DNA of 64,000 bases, taken from positions 4,869 to 68,868 of the forward strand of contig URCF01000011.1 of NCBI GenBank assembly GCA_900546365.1. Direction: 5' to 3'. This DNA is from an uncultured Porphyromonadaceae bacterium (GTDB taxonomy: Bacteria; Bacteroidota; Bacteroidia; Bacteroidales; Muribaculaceae). The notes below the pieces were generated by a model. That model had not been told where the DNA came from, ran no database searches, and was given only the letters and a program-made list of their open reading frames with translations. Of the stretch, positions 6,093 to 15,100 are shown piece after piece (position 1 is the stretch's first letter; every line of letters begins with the position of its first letter). The translations under genes were made by a program, and so were the position numbers.

Positions 6093-7301
6093 ATGCTCAA
6101 ATTGCTATCCAAACTAAAAAACATATCAACTGAAGCTACATTTCCGGTTCTCATGGCGCTGTGCGCCGTGCATTGCTTCAACGATCTGCTGCAATCCGTT
6201 GTGTCGGCCGTCTATCCCATGCTCAAAGACGACCTCAACCTCACCTTCGGGCAGATAGGTCTCATCACATTAGTTTACCAGATATCGTCATCCGTATTCC
6301 AGCCGGTTGTGGGTCTGGCCTTCGACAAGCGTCCCTTTGTGTGGAGCTTGCCTATGGGGATGGTATTCACCTCGGCAGGCATCATCCTCTTTGCTTGGTC
6401 AATGTCGATGCCCACAGTGCTCGTGAGTGTATTTCTGGTAGGACTGGGATCATCGACTCTTCACCCCGAGGCTTCGCGAATCACATCGCTCGCCAGCCAC
6501 GGCCGACGCGGATTCGCCCAGTCAATATTCCAAGTAGGCGGCAACTTTGGAAGTTCCATAGGACCGCTGCTGGTGGCGTTCATAGTGGCGCCGCACGGAC
6601 GCCACGATATCGCATGGTTTCTGATAGTCGCCATGGCTGCATTTGCGGCAATGCGGACCATATGCCGCTGGTATTCAAATTATCTCGAAGGCGCCCGCAC
6701 TCATGCCGCAGCCACTTCCAAGCACCGTCCACGACCCCTCAGCACTCCCCGCACCATCTTCACCATCGCGATTGTAATGATTCTGATATTCTCAAAATAC
6801 ATATACATGGCATCGCTCACCAACTACTATACATTCTACCTCATTGACAGTTTCGGCATCACCATCAAGACCTCGCAGATACTACTCTTTGTGTTTCTGG
6901 CGGCCACAGCAATCGGCACACTCGCGGGCGGCCCCATAGGCGACCGCTATGGCCGCAAGCCGGTCATATGGGCATCCATCCTGGGCGCCGCCCCATTCAG
7001 CCTCGCTATGCCGCATTGCGGCCTGGCGCTCACCGTTGTGATGAGTTTTGGAGCCGGATTCATGCTTGCCTCGGCATTCCCTGCCATCCTTCTTTACACC
7101 CAGGAAATGCTGCCCAACAAGCTTGGACTCGTGTCCGGCCTCTTCTTTGGCCTATCCTTTGGCGTGGCGGGCATTGCCGCAGCCATACTTGGTCACTTTG
7201 CCGACACATACAGCATTGAAGCCGTCTATAACTTCTGCGCCTACATGCCTCTGCTCGGGTTTGTGGCCGTTTTCCTTCCAAACCTCAAATCCCAATGGTA
7301 A
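6093..7301 (+). CDS. MFS transporter, fosmidomycin-resistance (Fsr) type
   Basis: The 402-residue protein has about 12 membrane segments and starts like Fsr proteins, with 'LMALCAVHCFNDLLQSVVSAVYPMLKDD' (written here in part) and 'LTFGQIGLITLVYQISSSVFQP'. It has the MFS motifs 'GLGSSTLHPEASR' and 'GGPIGDRYGRKPVIW'. Fsr members export fosmidomycin and related compounds from the cytoplasm by proton antiport; the substrate here is not known. It is in an operon with DJ-1, YciI and tautomerase genes, which fits export of a toxic or modified metabolite. Full length, no damage seen. Confidence 0.88.
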   Translation: MLKLLSKLKNISTEATFPVLMALCAVHCFNDLLQSVVSAVYPMLKDDLNLTFGQIGLITLVYQISSSVFQPVVGLAFDKRPFVWSLPMGMVFTSAGIILFAWSMSMPTVLVSVFLVGLGSSTLHPEASRITSLASHGRRGFAQSIFQVGGNFGSSIGPLLVAFIVAPHGRHDIAWFLIVAMAAFAAMRTICRWYSNYLEGARTHAAATSKHRPRPLSTPRTIFTIAIVMILIFSKYIYMASLTNYYTFYLIDSFGITIKTSQILLFVFLAATAIGTLAGGPIGDRYGRKPVIWASILGAAPFSLAMPHCGLALTVVMSFGAGFMLASAFPAILLYTQEMLPNKLGLVSGLFFGLSFGVAGIAAAILGHFADTYSIEAVYNFCAYMPLLGFVAVFLPNLKSQW

Positions 7302-7364
7302 TTTCCCATAAGTTGAGAATACAATTTTGTAAATTTGCACCATCACCGTAATCCGTCAGTTCAC

Positions 7365-8189
7365 ATGAGCATATATTCCCTTTCATTCTCGCCCACCGGC
7401 ACCTCCTCCAAGATTCTACACGGCATTACCGAGGGTATCGGAAATATACTGAATACAGATATAATTTCCAGGAACCTTACATTTAATCCCATCGATGATA
7501 TTGCACTGAACTCCGGGGACATCATCATAGCAGCAGCGCCTGTATATGGAGGGAAAATAGCTCCAATTGTAAAGCAACGGCTTAATGGCATCAAGGGCAA
7601 CGATGCCAAATGTATAGTCGTGGCGGTTTATGGCAACCGCGCTTTTGAGAAGGCCTCTGAGGATTTTGCATCGTTTATGTCCGACTGCGGATTCCTTGTA
7701 TGCGGTGCAGCGGCTTTCATCGGAGAGCATTCATATTCTACCGCCGACACACCGATTGCGGCCGGGCGTCCTGACAATCAGGACATGGCCAACGCTCTGG
7801 ATTTTGGCAAGGAAATAGCATTGAAGATTAAAACAAACGAATTGCGCGAAGTGGACACATCCACATTGACCGACGAATCAGTTCCGGATGAATCATCAGC
7901 CAACTTCCGCAACTTTGTGATCGGCTACCAACAACAGCAAGCCACAAATCCTATAGTTTATCTGCCTGATGTCGATTTCTCGCTATGCGATGAATGCGGA
8001 GTATGCTATGATGTCTGTCCTACAGAAGCTATCGCGCCCGACCGCAAGGAGGTTGACTCTACGAAATGTATCAAATGCTGCGCCTGCGTGAAAAATTGCC
8101 CACAAAGCGCAAGGCACTACTCCACTCCATTTGCGGAAGTATTATCCGAAAACTTCAAGTTCAGAAAATCACCCAAGTGGGTTCTTTAG
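7365..8189 (+). CDS. EFR1 family ferredoxin: flavodoxin domain fused to 2x[4Fe-4S] ferredoxin
   Basis: The 274-residue protein has a flavodoxin-like N-terminus with the FMN phosphate loop 'SFSPTGTSSKI' (residues 7-17) and 'AAPVYGGKIAP' (57-67). Its C-terminus carries two CxxCxxCxxxCP clusters, 'CDECGVCYDVCP' (208-219) and 'CIKCCACVKNCP' (235-246). It probably shuttles single electrons between low-potential ferredoxin pools and an unknown acceptor in the cytoplasm. ATG 7365 is preferred to an upstream TTG at 7335 because the flavodoxin strand begins there; TAAATTTG at 7330-7337 is a possible own -7 box. It closes the 4744-8189 gene run. Confidence 0.88.
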   Translation: MSIYSLSFSPTGTSSKILHGITEGIGNILNTDIISRNLTFNPIDDIALNSGDIIIAAAPVYGGKIAPIVKQRLNGIKGNDAKCIVVAVYGNRAFEKASEDFASFMSDCGFLVCGAAAFIGEHSYSTADTPIAAGRPDNQDMANALDFGKEIALKIKTNELREVDTSTLTDESVPDESSANFRNFVIGYQQQQATNPIVYLPDVDFSLCDECGVCYDVCPTEAIAPDRKEVDSTKCIKCCACVKNCPQSARHYSTPFAEVLSENFKFRKSPKWVL

Positions 8190-8270
8190 TTAAATAACGC
8201 GAGTTATATCTGAACCATCAACGGCACATTCCAATATATCAGCGGATTTCGGGAATGGAGACTGGAGAAT

Positions 8271-8301
8271 TTTGGTATCTTGAAGTTATGTTGTATCTTT
8301 A
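8271..8301 (+). promoter_or_regulatory. promoter of polA
   Basis: TTTG at 8271-8274, a 19-bp spacer and TATCTTTA at 8294-8301 match the Bacteroidota consensus with one mismatch in the last position. The start codon at 8322 lies 20 bp beyond the -7 box. Confidence 0.7.
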
Positions 8302-8321
8302 TGGTCATATATTTTTATGAC

Positions 8322-11066
8322 ATGAACGAAAAACGACTGTTTCTCCTCGATGCATACGCACTGATATACCGGGCCTACTATGCGCTGATTCGCGCTCCGA
8401 GGGTCACTTCCAAGGGGTTCAACACATCCGCTATCTTCGGATTCTGCAACACTCTCGACGAGATTCTACGCAAGGAGAATCCGTCGCACATCGCTGTGTG
8501 CTTCGACCCGCCGGGGGGAAGCACGTTCCGACATGAGATGTATCCGCTCTACAAGGCTCAGCGCGACAAGCAGCCGGAGGATATAACGGCCGCCATTCCG
8601 TATATCAAGGAGATTCTCGCTGCCTACCGTATCCCTGCGGTGGAAGTGAATGGCTATGAGGCTGACGATGTGATCGGCACACTCAGCCGCATGGCTCAGG
8701 CTGAGGGGTTTGACACCTACATGATGACTCCCGACAAGGATTACGGACAGCTGGTGACCGACAGGGTGTGGATGTATCGCCCGTCGCTCAAAGGCCAGGG
8801 GTTTGAGGTGCGCGGTCCGCAGCAAGTGTGTGAGCGCTACGGCATTGCCTCACCCTTGCAGGTCATCGACCTGCTGGCGCTGGAGGGAGATGTATCAGAC
8901 AATATCCCCGGATGCCCTGGTGTGGGCGAGAAAACGGCCTCCAAGCTGATTGCCGAATGGGGATCAGTGGAGAATCTGCTTGACCACACCGACCAGCTCA
9001 AGGGAGCACTGCAACGCAAAATCATTGACAACAGCGAGCAGATACGGCAGTCGAAAGTTCTTGTCACCATCCGCACCGATGTGCCGCTTCCCGACAGCAT
9101 TACCCCGGACTCGCTCATACGCCGTCCCATAGATGTGGACAGGCTCGTTGCAGTGTACAAAGAGCTGGAGTTCAAGAGCTTTATCCAAAAGCTCAATCTC
9201 CCCTCCACTCCCGCCGCACCGGCTTCCAAGAGCGACGCCCCGGGGATGGGTTCGCTGTTTGATCTCGAAGAGGAGGCTCCCGTGGCCGACACTCCGGCGG
9301 CTCCACTGAAAAGCTCGGCCACGCATCCCCACGCCTATCGCACAATCGACACTCCCGCCCAACTTGAGCGCGAGGTAGAGGCCGCAGCGAAGTGCCAATA
9401 TATCGGAGTAAGCATTGTGGCCGAAGGGACTGATGCCATGACCGCCAAATGGAAATCCCTGGCTATAAGCACATCCGAAGACAACGCATGGTTCTACACC
9501 CTTCCCTCCGACAGCGCGGCACGGGCCGAGGCTCTCGCCGCGATAGAGCCATTGTTTGGCAGTTCCACGCGCCCCATGGTGGTGAGTCACGATGTGAAGC
9601 GCGACATGCTTATCCTGCGCAACAACGGCATAGAGCTGGCCGACCGTTATTTCGACACTGCCGTGGCCCACTATCTTCTTGACCCGGAGATGAAACATCT
9701 GCTGCCGATGCTCACCGTGCGCTATCTTGACTACGAAATGGCCGAGGCCAGCATCCCTGAATCCGAGGTGGCCTGCGAGCGGGCCGACATGGTGCTCCGC
9801 CTTCGCAGCATATTCCTGCCGATGATTGAGGATCAAGGACTCGCATCACTGCTCAACGACATCGAACTGCCGCTTGTGCGTGTGCTCGCCGATATGGAGT
9901 ACAACGGCGCACGCATTGACACACACGAACTTGCCGAGCTGTCGCGCAGCTACACCGCCCGCCTCCACGCCATGGAAGCCGAGGCCTACAAGCTGGCCGG
10001 CGGAGAGTTCAACATCAGCTCGCCGATGCAGGTGGGCGAAGTGCTGTTCGGCCGCATGAAAATCGACCCCAAGGCCAAACGCACCAAGCGCGGCGCCTAC
10101 TCCACCACGGAAGATATCCTCGAGAAGCATCGCGCCAACCATCCGATAGTTGACCTCATCCTCCGCATCCGCGCCCTGCGCAAGCTCCTCACCACATACA
10201 TCAACGCCCTTCCGGCTCTGATAAATCCGCGCACCGGGAAGATACACACATCCTACAATCAAACAGTTACAGCCACCGGACGCATCTCCTCCACCAACCC
10301 CAACCTGCAGAACATCCCTGTGCGCAGCGATGATGGACGCGAGATACGCCGCGCCTTCGTGGCCGATCCCGGCAACATATTCATGAGCGTGGACTACTCT
10401 CAGATCGAGCTCCGCATAATGGCCCACCTCAGCAAGGATCCCGCTATGATCGAAGCGTTTTTGTCAGGCGCCGACATCCATCGCGCCACAGCTTCCAAGA
10501 TATATCACGAAGCCCTTGACGAGGTAACTGACAATCAGCGCCGCAACGCCAAAACCGCCAACTTCGGCATAATCTACGGCATATCCACATTCGGCCTGTC
10601 GGAGCGGCTCGGAATCCCACGTGCCGAGGCCAAGGAGCTGATAGATGGGTATTTCCGCACCTATCCCCAGGTGAAGGAATGTATGGACAAAAGCATTGAA
10701 CTGGCCCGTGAGCAGGGGTATGTGACCACCATCATGGGGCGCAAACGGATGCTGCCCGACATCAATTCACGCAACGCTGTGGTGCGCGGCTATGCCGAGC
10801 GCAACGCCATCAACGCCCCTATCCAAGGGTCGGCAGCTGACATCATCAAGATAGCTATGGTGCGGATATACAGCGAGATGCGCCGTCTCGGGCTACGCTC
10901 TACCATGATCATGCAGGTGCACGACGAATTGATATTCAATGTGGTGCCACAGGAGCTGCCCCGGCTGCAGGAGCTTGTGACCTCGTGCATGGAGAACGCC
11001 TATCACGGAGCCGTGCCGCTGGAGGTGGCGGCAGGGTCGGGTCGCAACTGGCTTGAAGCCCACTAA
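8322..11066 (+). CDS. polA: DNA polymerase I, with a degenerate 3'-5' exonuclease site
   Basis: This 914-residue, three-domain enzyme removes RNA primers and fills gaps. The 5'-nuclease domain (1-290) has its metal ligands in 'AVCFDPP', 'GYEADDVIG', 'MTPDKDYGQLV' and 'LEGDVSDNIPG'. The polymerase domain has motif A 'VDYSQIELRIMAHLS', motif B 'RRNAKTANFGIIYG' and motif C 'MQVHDELIF'. In the middle exonuclease domain the E. coli Asp355-x-Glu357 position reads 'GVSIV' (V363, I365). Tyr497 and Asp501 appear as V and R in 'VACERADM'. Only the Asp424 equivalent ('HDVKRD') is kept, so proofreading is probably lost. ATG 8322 is chosen over an upstream TTG because family homology begins there. Confidence 0.97.
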   Translation: MNEKRLFLLDAYALIYRAYYALIRAPRVTSKGFNTSAIFGFCNTLDEILRKENPSHIAVCFDPPGGSTFRHEMYPLYKAQRDKQPEDITAAIPYIKEILAAYRIPAVEVNGYEADDVIGTLSRMAQAEGFDTYMMTPDKDYGQLVTDRVWMYRPSLKGQGFEVRGPQQVCERYGIASPLQVIDLLALEGDVSDNIPGCPGVGEKTASKLIAEWGSVENLLDHTDQLKGALQRKIIDNSEQIRQSKVLVTIRTDVPLPDSITPDSLIRRPIDVDRLVAVYKELEFKSFIQKLNLPSTPAAPASKSDAPGMGSLFDLEEEAPVADTPAAPLKSSATHPHAYRTIDTPAQLEREVEAAAKCQYIGVSIVAEGTDAMTAKWKSLAISTSEDNAWFYTLPSDSAARAEALAAIEPLFGSSTRPMVVSHDVKRDMLILRNNGIELADRYFDTAVAHYLLDPEMKHLLPMLTVRYLDYEMAEASIPESEVACERADMVLRLRSIFLPMIEDQGLASLLNDIELPLVRVLADMEYNGARIDTHELAELSRSYTARLHAMEAEAYKLAGGEFNISSPMQVGEVLFGRMKIDPKAKRTKRGAYSTTEDILEKHRANHPIVDLILRIRALRKLLTTYINALPALINPRTGKIHTSYNQTVTATGRISSTNPNLQNIPVRSDDGREIRRAFVADPGNIFMSVDYSQIELRIMAHLSKDPAMIEAFLSGADIHRATASKIYHEALDEVTDNQRRNAKTANFGIIYGISTFGLSERLGIPRAEAKELIDGYFRTYPQVKECMDKSIELAREQGYVTTIMGRKRMLPDINSRNAVVRGYAERNAINAPIQGSAADIIKIAMVRIYSEMRRLGLRSTMIMQVHDELIFNVVPQELPRLQELVTSCMENAYHGAVPLEVAAGSGRNWLEAH

Positions 11067-11098
11067 ATGGGTCAACAAAAATTTTTGACTTTTTAATT

Positions 11099-11134
11099 CC
11101 TATAAGTCCTATAAATCTTATAAATCCGATAAAT
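11099..11134. repeat. four 9-bp tandem repeats, TTATAA-type
   Basis: Units cctataagt, cctataaat, cttataaat and ccgataaat follow each other without gaps. The same 9-bp family occurs at 57413-57457. Here it lies in the 76-bp space between polA and the GH16 gene and ends just before the start codon region of the latter. Confidence 0.8.
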
Positions 11135-11142
11135 TTTGTGCC

Positions 11143-12063
11143 ATGAAAAAAATTTATTATCTGGCTTGCGCAGCGCTTATCGCTTTCTGCTCCGCTTGCG
11201 GCGGCGGTGATGAAGATCCGCAACCACAGCCTGTCACACCGCCTTCCAGCAGCAATCCCGCACCCGGCGGTGTGAACAACGAGGAACCCGAGGACCCCGA
11301 AGGGATCACCCACGATTTCGACACCAAGGACCCCAAGCTGGTGTTCTATGACGACTTCAACCAGAGAAGCCAGTTTCCGCGCAAATCGCGCTGGGAGCTG
11401 TGCCCCAAAGGCACCCCCGACTGGGCTTTCTACTTGTCCAACAGCTATGACCAGGCATTTGTGGACACCGACCGCGGCGAGCTGGTGCTGAGCTGCGAGA
11501 AATCGGGCAACAGCTACGCGACAGGTGGCGTGCAGATGCGTGCCGACAAGGCGTTCAAATATGGCAAAGTGGAGGTGAAAGCCAAGTTTGCCCGCTCGGC
11601 CCGCGGCGGATGGCCCGCGATATGGATGATGCCGTCGGAACCGATATGGAGCGGCTGGCCCCAGTGCGGCGAAATCGACATCATGGAGCGGTTGAATCAC
11701 GACACCTACATCTATCAGGTGGTGCACACCCACTTCACCGAATCGTACAATGCCGCCAACCCGGTAACCCCGAATTCCAACACAGTGGGCATCGACACCG
11801 AAGACGGCTGGAATATCTACGGCCTTGTGTGGACTTCGGAGAGCCTGGAATTCTATGTGAACGGCGTCAAAACCTTCACCTACCCCCGTTTGCGCCAGTA
11901 TGAAGTGGTGCCGGGCGCGAAGCAATGGCCGTTTGACACCAAGTTCTACCTCATCCTCAACCATGCCGGCGGCAAAGGTTGGCCGGGAGAAGGATCGCTC
12001 AACGATGCCGAGCTTCCTGCAGAAATGCGAGTGGATTGGGTAAAAGTGTGGAAGTTGGAATGA
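11143..12063 (+). CDS. glycoside hydrolase family 16 lipoprotein (beta-glucanase type)
   Basis: The signal peptide ends in the lipobox 'FCSAC', and 'GGGDEDP' follows the Cys; this acidic stretch resembles the surface-export signal of Bacteroidota lipoproteins. A Pro-rich linker (about 25-55) leads to a GH16 domain with the active-site motif 'GEIDIMERL', in which the two Glu residues are nucleophile and acid/base. It also has the aromatic 'GGWPAIWMM' and the closing 'MRVDWVKVWKL'. GH16 enzymes cut beta-1,3/1,4-glucans or galactans; the motif order suggests a laminarinase-like activity. No SusCD genes are adjacent, so it is a stand-alone surface enzyme. Length (306) is normal. Confidence 0.93.
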   Translation: MKKIYYLACAALIAFCSACGGGDEDPQPQPVTPPSSSNPAPGGVNNEEPEDPEGITHDFDTKDPKLVFYDDFNQRSQFPRKSRWELCPKGTPDWAFYLSNSYDQAFVDTDRGELVLSCEKSGNSYATGGVQMRADKAFKYGKVEVKAKFARSARGGWPAIWMMPSEPIWSGWPQCGEIDIMERLNHDTYIYQVVHTHFTESYNAANPVTPNSNTVGIDTEDGWNIYGLVWTSESLEFYVNGVKTFTYPRLRQYEVVPGAKQWPFDTKFYLILNHAGGKGWPGEGSLNDAELPAEMRVDWVKVWKLE

Positions 12064-12083
12064 TGAAAAACCAAAAAAAGTAT

Positions 12084-12091
12084 TAATTTTG
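12084..12091 (+). promoter_or_regulatory. -7 box upstream of the rRNA methyltransferase gene
   Basis: TAATTTTG matches TAnnTTTG. The nearest upstream TTG is 26 bp away, which is long, so the promoter is only partly supported. It would give a leader of about 80 nt before ATG 12176. Confidence 0.45.
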
Positions 12092-12175
12092 TGGCGTGCT
12101 TCAGGAGTGACAGCACGCCACAATATTTTTCTCTCCGTCATGACATTATTCCGTATTCAACCAAGCATTTCCATA

Positions 12176-13741
12176 ATGAGCACTCAACAATTTGAAATGG
12201 TGGCCAAGACCTTCCAGGGGCTGGAAGAGATTCTTGCCGAAGAGCTGCGCTCGCTCGGAGCGCAGAACGTGGAGCCAGGGCGCCGCATGGTGTCCTTCGA
12301 AGGCGACCTTGCCATGCTTTACCGCGCCAACATGTGTTGCCGCACAGCCCTTCGCATCCTCAAACCGATCTATAAGTTCATAGCTCACGACCCCGATTCG
12401 CTCTACGAGTGCATCAAAGAGTACGACTGGACCACCGTGTTGTCGCTCGACAAAACATTCTCCATCGACACCGTGACCAACAGCGACGAGTTCACCCACT
12501 CGCGCTATGTAACCTACAGGGTGAAGGACGGAATAGTTGACTTTTTCAAGGACAAGCTCGGCCCCGACTGCCGCCCCAAGGTGAGGCTGCAGGATGCCGA
12601 TGTGATGATCAACGTGCATATCGCGGGCGAGCGTGTGACAGTGAGCCTCGACTCATCAGGCGAATCGCTCCACAAGCGCGGCTACCGCGTAGCACAGACC
12701 GAAGCTCCCATCAACGAAGTGCTTGCTGCAGGCATCATACTGCAGAGCGGGTGGCGCGGCGACTGTCCGCTTGTTGACCCCATGTGCGGCTCCGGCACCT
12801 TCCTTGTAGAGGCCGCGCTGATAGCCGCCGGCATCATGCCCGGCATCTACCGCAAGCGGTTTGCCTTTGAGGCATGGCCCGACTTCGACCCCGAACTTTT
12901 TGAATCCATCTACAACGACGACTCCGGCGAGCGCACTTTCAATCATAAAATCTACGGCGGCGACATCTCGCCCAAGGCGGTGAGCATAGCCCAGGCCAAC
13001 ATCAAGAGCGCCGGTGTGGCAAAATATATCGACCTGCAGGTGAAGCCACTGTCGCAGTGGAATGAAGCACCCGAGGAGGACACCCCCGGCGTGATGATCA
13101 CCAACCCGCCCTACGGAGAGCGCATCAGCACCGATGATATGGACGGTCTCTACGCCATGATAGGGTCGAAGCTGAAGCATGTGTTCAAAGGGTATCACGC
13201 GTGGATCATAGGGTACCGCGAGGAGTATTTCCACAAAATCGGCCTCGCTCCATCACTCAAGATGCAGTTGCTCAACGGCTCGCTTGAGTGCGAACTGCGC
13301 GAATATATAATCTTCGACGGCGACTACCAGTCGTTCCGTGCCGACGGCGGCAGCATCAAAACCGAAGCCGGTCGTCCAGAAAAGAAAGCCTCCAAACGGA
13401 TTTCCGACCGTCAGTGGAGCGAAGAAGCGCGCCGCGGCGGATTCGGCGGCAAGAACGCACGCCCCAAAGATGGCCGTGGCAAACCGTCGCGCTCCGACTC
13501 CCCTTACCGTCCCACCAAAGGACGCTTTGCCAAGGATGGAGGCCGCAGGGACCGTTTTGAACCGGATGCCAACAATGAACCCAACGAAAATCCGCTGGCA
13601 CAGCGCCGCAACGAGCACGCACTCAAGTCGCTCATCAACCGCACTCCGAGCCTTCCGCCAGCCGGCGGTGTGCTGATGCGCCCCCGCCGCGGATGGAAAC
13701 GCCCCTCGTCGCCCGACCAGACCGATGAGAAAAAGGATTGA
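12176..13741 (+). CDS. THUMP-domain class I SAM-dependent rRNA methyltransferase (RlmL N-terminal/YpsC type)
   Basis: The 521-residue protein starts with a THUMP RNA-binding region ('TFQGLEEILAEELRSLGAQN', about 9-165) and continues with a Rossmann methyltransferase. Its SAM site is 'PLVDPMCGSGTFLVEAALIA' and its catalytic motif is 'NPPYGERI'. RlmL-like enzymes methylate guanine N2 in 23S rRNA. After the catalytic domain (ending about 390) there is a basic, Gly/Arg/Lys-rich tail of roughly 130 residues that looks disordered and may bind RNA. ATG 12176 is chosen; upstream starts at 12089 (GTG) and 12140 add residues before the THUMP start. Solitary gene, purD follows after 63 bp. Confidence 0.9.
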   Translation: MSTQQFEMVAKTFQGLEEILAEELRSLGAQNVEPGRRMVSFEGDLAMLYRANMCCRTALRILKPIYKFIAHDPDSLYECIKEYDWTTVLSLDKTFSIDTVTNSDEFTHSRYVTYRVKDGIVDFFKDKLGPDCRPKVRLQDADVMINVHIAGERVTVSLDSSGESLHKRGYRVAQTEAPINEVLAAGIILQSGWRGDCPLVDPMCGSGTFLVEAALIAAGIMPGIYRKRFAFEAWPDFDPELFESIYNDDSGERTFNHKIYGGDISPKAVSIAQANIKSAGVAKYIDLQVKPLSQWNEAPEEDTPGVMITNPPYGERISTDDMDGLYAMIGSKLKHVFKGYHAWIIGYREEYFHKIGLAPSLKMQLLNGSLECELREYIIFDGDYQSFRADGGSIKTEAGRPEKKASKRISDRQWSEEARRGGFGGKNARPKDGRGKPSRSDSPYRPTKGRFAKDGGRRDRFEPDANNEPNENPLAQRRNEHALKSLINRTPSLPPAGGVLMRPRRGWKRPSSPDQTDEKKD

Positions 13742-13804
13742 CCCATCCTATCCCTAACCCGACATTTTTTCACTCCATAACACACCCCAACAAATTCATC
13801 ACCA

Positions 13805-15088
13805 ATGAACATACTACTCCTTGGAAGCGGCGGACGCGAATCAGCCCTCGCTTGGAAAATGAGCCAAAGCCCCCTGCTTGACCATCTCTATATAGCCCCC
13901 GGCAACGCCGGCACATCGCAATACGGCACCAATGTGCAGCTGAAGCCTCTCGACTTCGACGCCGTGAAAGAGTTCTGCACCACCCACGCCATCAACATGA
14001 TAGTGGTGGGCAACGAGGACCCGCTTGTGGCCGGCATAGTGGACTATATGGCCGAACAGGCCCCCGGGCTCACCGTGGTGGGTCCCACCGCCGCCGGAGC
14101 GCGTCTGGAGGGGAGCAAGGATTTCGCCAAACGGTTCATGTCCGACCACTCCATCCCCACCGCCGCCTACCGGTCGTTCACCGCCGCCACCGTTGACGAA
14201 GGGAAGCAGTTTCTGGCCACCCTCAAAGCACCCTACGTGCTCAAGGCCGACGGCCTCGCGGCCGGCAAAGGAGTTCTGATACTCCCCACCCTCGAGGAGG
14301 CCGAAAAAGCCCTTGACGAGATGCTTGGCGGAATGTTCGGCAGCTCCAGCGCCACAGTGGTGATAGAGGAGTTTCTGAGCGGCATAGAGTGCTCGGTGTT
14401 CGTGCTCACCGACGGCAACGGCGGCTACCGTGTGCTCCCCGTGGCCAAAGATTACAAGCGTATCGGCGAAGGGGATACAGGCCCCAACACCGGTGGCATG
14501 GGAGCCGTGAGCCCGGTGCCGTTTGCCGATGAGGAGTTCATGGAGAAAGTGCGCACCCGCATCATCGAGCCCACCATCAACGGCCTCGCCAAGGAGAATA
14601 TCACCTACCGCGGATTCATATTCCTGGGACTCATCAATGTGGCAGGCAACCCGATGGTCATAGAGTACAATGTGAGGATGGGCGACCCCGAGACCGAAGC
14701 CGTGATGCTCCGCATCGACAGCGACCTCGTGGAGCTGATGGAGGCCGCCGCCAAAGGCAATCTCGGCACCCTTGAGCTGAAGCAGAGCCCGCTCACCGCT
14801 GTCACCGTGATGGCCGTCAGCGGAGGTTATCCCGGCTCTTACTCCAAAGGGTATCCGATTACCGGCCTTGAGGAGGTGAAGGACAAATGTCCCGACACAA
14901 TAATATTTCATGCCGGCACCGCCACCGATGCCGACGGCAATGTGGTGACCGCCGGAGGCCGTGTGCTCACCGCCAGCTCACTCGGCACCACCATGGACGA
15001 GGCACTGGCCAAGAGCTATGAGGCACTGAGCCACGTGCATTTCCAAGACCAGTATTCGCGCCGCGACATAGGCAACGACCTGCGCTAA
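13805..15088 (+). CDS. purD: phosphoribosylamine--glycine ligase
   Basis: The 427-residue protein is a full-length PurD (GARS) ATP-grasp enzyme, which joins phosphoribosylamine and glycine in purine synthesis. Visible signatures are the N-terminal 'LLLGSGGRESALAWK' with 'IAPGNAGTS', the grasp region 'LKADGLAAGKGVLI', the PurD signature 'GDTGPNTGGMGAVSP' and 'NVRMGDPETEAVM'. It is followed 12 bp later by a membrane-protein gene and then pdxB, fprA and mdh on the same strand with short gaps, so all five may share a transcript. Confidence 0.97.
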   Translation: MNILLLGSGGRESALAWKMSQSPLLDHLYIAPGNAGTSQYGTNVQLKPLDFDAVKEFCTTHAINMIVVGNEDPLVAGIVDYMAEQAPGLTVVGPTAAGARLEGSKDFAKRFMSDHSIPTAAYRSFTAATVDEGKQFLATLKAPYVLKADGLAAGKGVLILPTLEEAEKALDEMLGGMFGSSSATVVIEEFLSGIECSVFVLTDGNGGYRVLPVAKDYKRIGEGDTGPNTGGMGAVSPVPFADEEFMEKVRTRIIEPTINGLAKENITYRGFIFLGLINVAGNPMVIEYNVRMGDPETEAVMLRIDSDLVELMEAAAKGNLGTLELKQSPLTAVTVMAVSGGYPGSYSKGYPITGLEEVKDKCPDTIIFHAGTATDADGNVVTAGGRVLTASSLGTTMDEALAKSYEALSHVHFQDQYSRRDIGNDLR

Positions 15089-15100
15089 CCCCCGGCAAAG

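Noticed and set aside
13841..14911. Long open frames on the strand opposite purD (and likewise opposite polA, nifJ and infB)
   Set aside because: They are mirror frames of GC-rich coding sequence, with His/Gly/Val-rich low-information translations and no family motifs. The sense-strand genes are certain.
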